Below, in pieces: positions 6,271-7,102 of a stretch of DNA of 7,102 nucleotides. The DNA is from Actinomycetes bacterium. GTDB taxonomy: Bacteria; Actinomycetota; Actinomycetes; Actinomycetales; Microbacteriaceae. The first letter of the stretch is position 1. Every line of letters starts with the position of its first letter. Location of the stretch: positions 1-7,102 of the forward strand of contig JAEZSU010000328.1 in NCBI GenBank assembly GCA_023421635.1, in the 5' to 3' direction. The notes beneath the pieces are model-generated. The model saw only the letters and a program-made list of their open reading frames with translations. It was not told the DNA's origin and ran no database searches. The translations under genes were made by a program, and so were the position numbers.

Positions 6271-6442
6271 GCGATCCTCGGAAGAGCCCGCGCAGCACGA
6301 AGAACACGATCACCGCGACGACCGCGACGATGATGACCTTGAACACCACCTGGAGCAGGGAGAACAGCACACTCACCAGGAACCATGCGATGACGATCGC
6401 AGCGATCACGCCCAGCACGGTCCATACGGTGTTCTTCGTCAC
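6263..6442 (-). CDS. Small two-helix membrane protein (59 aa)
   Basis: The protein reads MTKNTVWTVLGVIAAIVIAW then FLVSVLFSLLQVVFKVIIVA, and ends VLRGLFRGSRD. It is almost wholly hydrophobic, with segments at about 6-29 and 35-50 separated by a short turn holding Gln31 and Lys35, and a basic tail (RGLFRGSRD). A hairpin of two membrane helices with both ends cytoplasmic fits the positive charges. I know of no function; similar small hydrophobic proteins are widespread in Actinobacteria. The GTG at 6442 has TAGGCT ending 6 nt upstream and no Shine-Dalgarno, so it is probably leaderless. Its stop overlaps the MFS start by 8 nt (GTGACTGA), so the pair is almost surely co-transcribed and perhaps translationally coupled. 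It begins 35 nt after the sbcC stop. Confidence 0.75.
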   Translation of the reverse strand: MTKNTVWTVLGVIAAIVIAWFLVSVLFSLLQVVFKVIIVAVVAVIVFFVLRGLFRGSRD

Positions 6443-6460
6443 GCACCCAGCCTAGGTGCG
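6442..6460. repeat. Inverted repeat overlapping promoter and start of the 59-aa gene
   Basis: CGCACC (6442-6447) and GGTGCG (6455-6460) form a 6-bp inverted repeat with a 7-nt spacer. On the minus strand the spacer holds the TAGGCT -10 candidate and one arm runs to the first base of the GTG start. It could be an operator, or the RNA hairpin ending sbcC transcription 18 nt after its stop. No T-run follows. Confidence 0.35.
6449..6454 (-). promoter_or_regulatory. -10 box for a leaderless 59-aa/MFS operon
   Basis: TAGGCT on the minus strand matches TAnnnT and ends 6 nt before the GTG at 6442. The gap (GGGTGC) has no Shine-Dalgarno at a usable distance, so the transcript probably begins at or near the start codon. 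No clear -35 is present. Confidence 0.55.
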
Positions 6461-6477
6461 CGGGGGGCCGACGCGGG

Positions 6478-7102
6478 TCAGACCGTGACGACGGACTCCT
6501 GCACGATGACGCTCGGCCCCTGACCTGTCGCGGTCACGTGCACCCGGGCGGTGAGCTGCTCCTGCATGGCCTCGACGTGGCTGATGACCCCGACCGCCCG
6601 CCCGCCGGCCCGCAACTGGTCGAGCGTGCGCATGGCGAGCTCGAGCGTCTCCGCATCCAGCGACCCGAAGCCCTCGTCGATGAACAGGGTGTCCAGGCGG
6701 ATGCCGCCGGCCTTGGCGGTGACGACCTCCGCGAGGCCGAGCGCGAGGGCGAGCGAGGCGAGGAAGGTCTCGCCGCCGGAGAGGGACTGCGGCGGTCGGG
6801 CACGACCGGTGTGGGCGTCGAGCACCTCGATCCCGAGCCCCGACGCGCCGCCGCGGGCCGCGCGGGCGTCGGTGTGCAGCAGCGTGTACCTGCCTGAGGA
6901 CATCTCGGCCAGCCGGACGTTCGCGGCGGCCACGATCTCTTCGAGCTCGGCGGCGAGGACGAACGTCTCGAGGTCCATCTTCATGGTGTTCGGCACACGG
7001 CCCGCCACGGTGTCCGCCAGCCGGCGGATGGCGTCCGCCTCGGCGGTCTGGGATGCGACGGCGGCGTGCGCGGTGTCGACCTGCTCGAGCAGGTCTGCGA
7101 GC
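6478..7102 (-). CDS. sbcC: Exonuclease subunit SbcC (Rad50-like ATPase), C-terminal part
   Basis: The last 207 residues of a gene entering from the right edge. SbcC, with the nuclease SbcD, forms the Mre11-Rad50-type complex that opens hairpins and processes DNA ends. Visible here, in order, are the end of the coiled coil (residues 1 to about 30 of the fragment), the NTMKMDLETFVLAAELEEIVAAAN segment, RLAEMSSGRYTL, the ABC signature SLSGGE (106-111), Walker B LDTLFIDEGF with the D-loop GSLDAETLE (136-154), and the H-loop VISHVEAM (172-179). These are all intact and typical of actinobacterial SbcC. The N-terminal Walker A, the rest of the coiled coil and any sbcD lie outside the window. It reads toward the 59-residue gene with a 35-nt gap that holds that gene's own promoter candidate. 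Confidence 0.93.
   Translation of the reverse strand, partial: LADLLEQVDTAHAAVASQTAEADAIRRLADTVAGRVPNTMKMDLETFVLAAELEEIVAAANVRLAEMSSGRYTLLHTDARAARGGASGLGIEVLDAHTGRARPPQSLSGGETFLASLALALGLAEVVTAKAGGIRLDTLFIDEGFGSLDAETLELAMRTLDQLRAGGRAVGVISHVEAMQEQLTARVHVTATGQGPSVIVQESVVTV

Noticed and set aside
4873..6333. 486-codon plus-strand open frame opposite the MFS gene
   Set aside because: Highly charged, low-complexity translation (Arg, Glu, Asp, Gln, His) that mirrors the transporter's GC-rich codons, with no recognisable domain or ribosome site.
1..7102. CRISPR arrays, tRNA/rRNA genes, insertion sequences, integrase or attachment sites, toxin-antitoxin or defence genes
   Set aside because: No regularly spaced repeats, RNA-gene signatures, transposase motifs or terminal repeats were seen. 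The gene content is typical chromosomal core and accessory metabolism.

Overview
The window is high-GC chromosomal DNA with GTG starts, short intergenic gaps and predominantly G/C third codon positions. The proteins read like those of an actinobacterium, most likely a member of the Microbacteriaceae such as Microbacterium; this assignment is by resemblance only. I see no mobile element, CRISPR array, RNA gene, phage gene or obvious defence island. It looks like ordinary housekeeping and accessory-metabolism chromosome.

Layout. At the left edge is the 5' end of a minus-strand gene for a TM0106-type RecB-like nuclease. It diverges across 95 bp from nadE, the two-domain glutamine-dependent NAD+ synthetase. 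nadE converges, with only 6 bp between stop codons, on a minus-strand gene that looks like a degenerate 4'-phosphopantetheinyl transferase. That gene diverges from a plus-strand aldo/keto reductase. The reductase is followed by a 43-residue single-helix membrane protein and, 1 bp further on, a short MTA/SAH-nucleosidase-like protein. The nucleosidase converges, with 1 bp between stops, on a minus-strand operon read from right to left: a 59-residue two-helix membrane protein overlapping by 8 nt a 505-residue DHA2-type MFS transporter. The right edge holds the 3' end of sbcC (ATPase head) on the minus strand.

How the parts relate. nadE makes NAD+, and the reductase probably uses NADPH, but nothing in the sequence ties them into one pathway. 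The two short hydrophobic proteins each sit directly before a larger gene (nucleosidase, MFS transporter) and are probably co-transcribed with it. The most consistent non-coding signal is a -10-like hexamer placed exactly 6 nt before a GTG start, which suggests leaderless transcripts. It is good at 4052 and 6449 and weaker at 290. Other items worth a second look are the loss of all catalytic motifs in the phosphopantetheinyl transferase-like protein, palindromic convergent stop junctions, and an over-represented octamer (CCGCATCC/GGATGCGG) scattered over both strands. I found no convincing undescribed multi-gene system.
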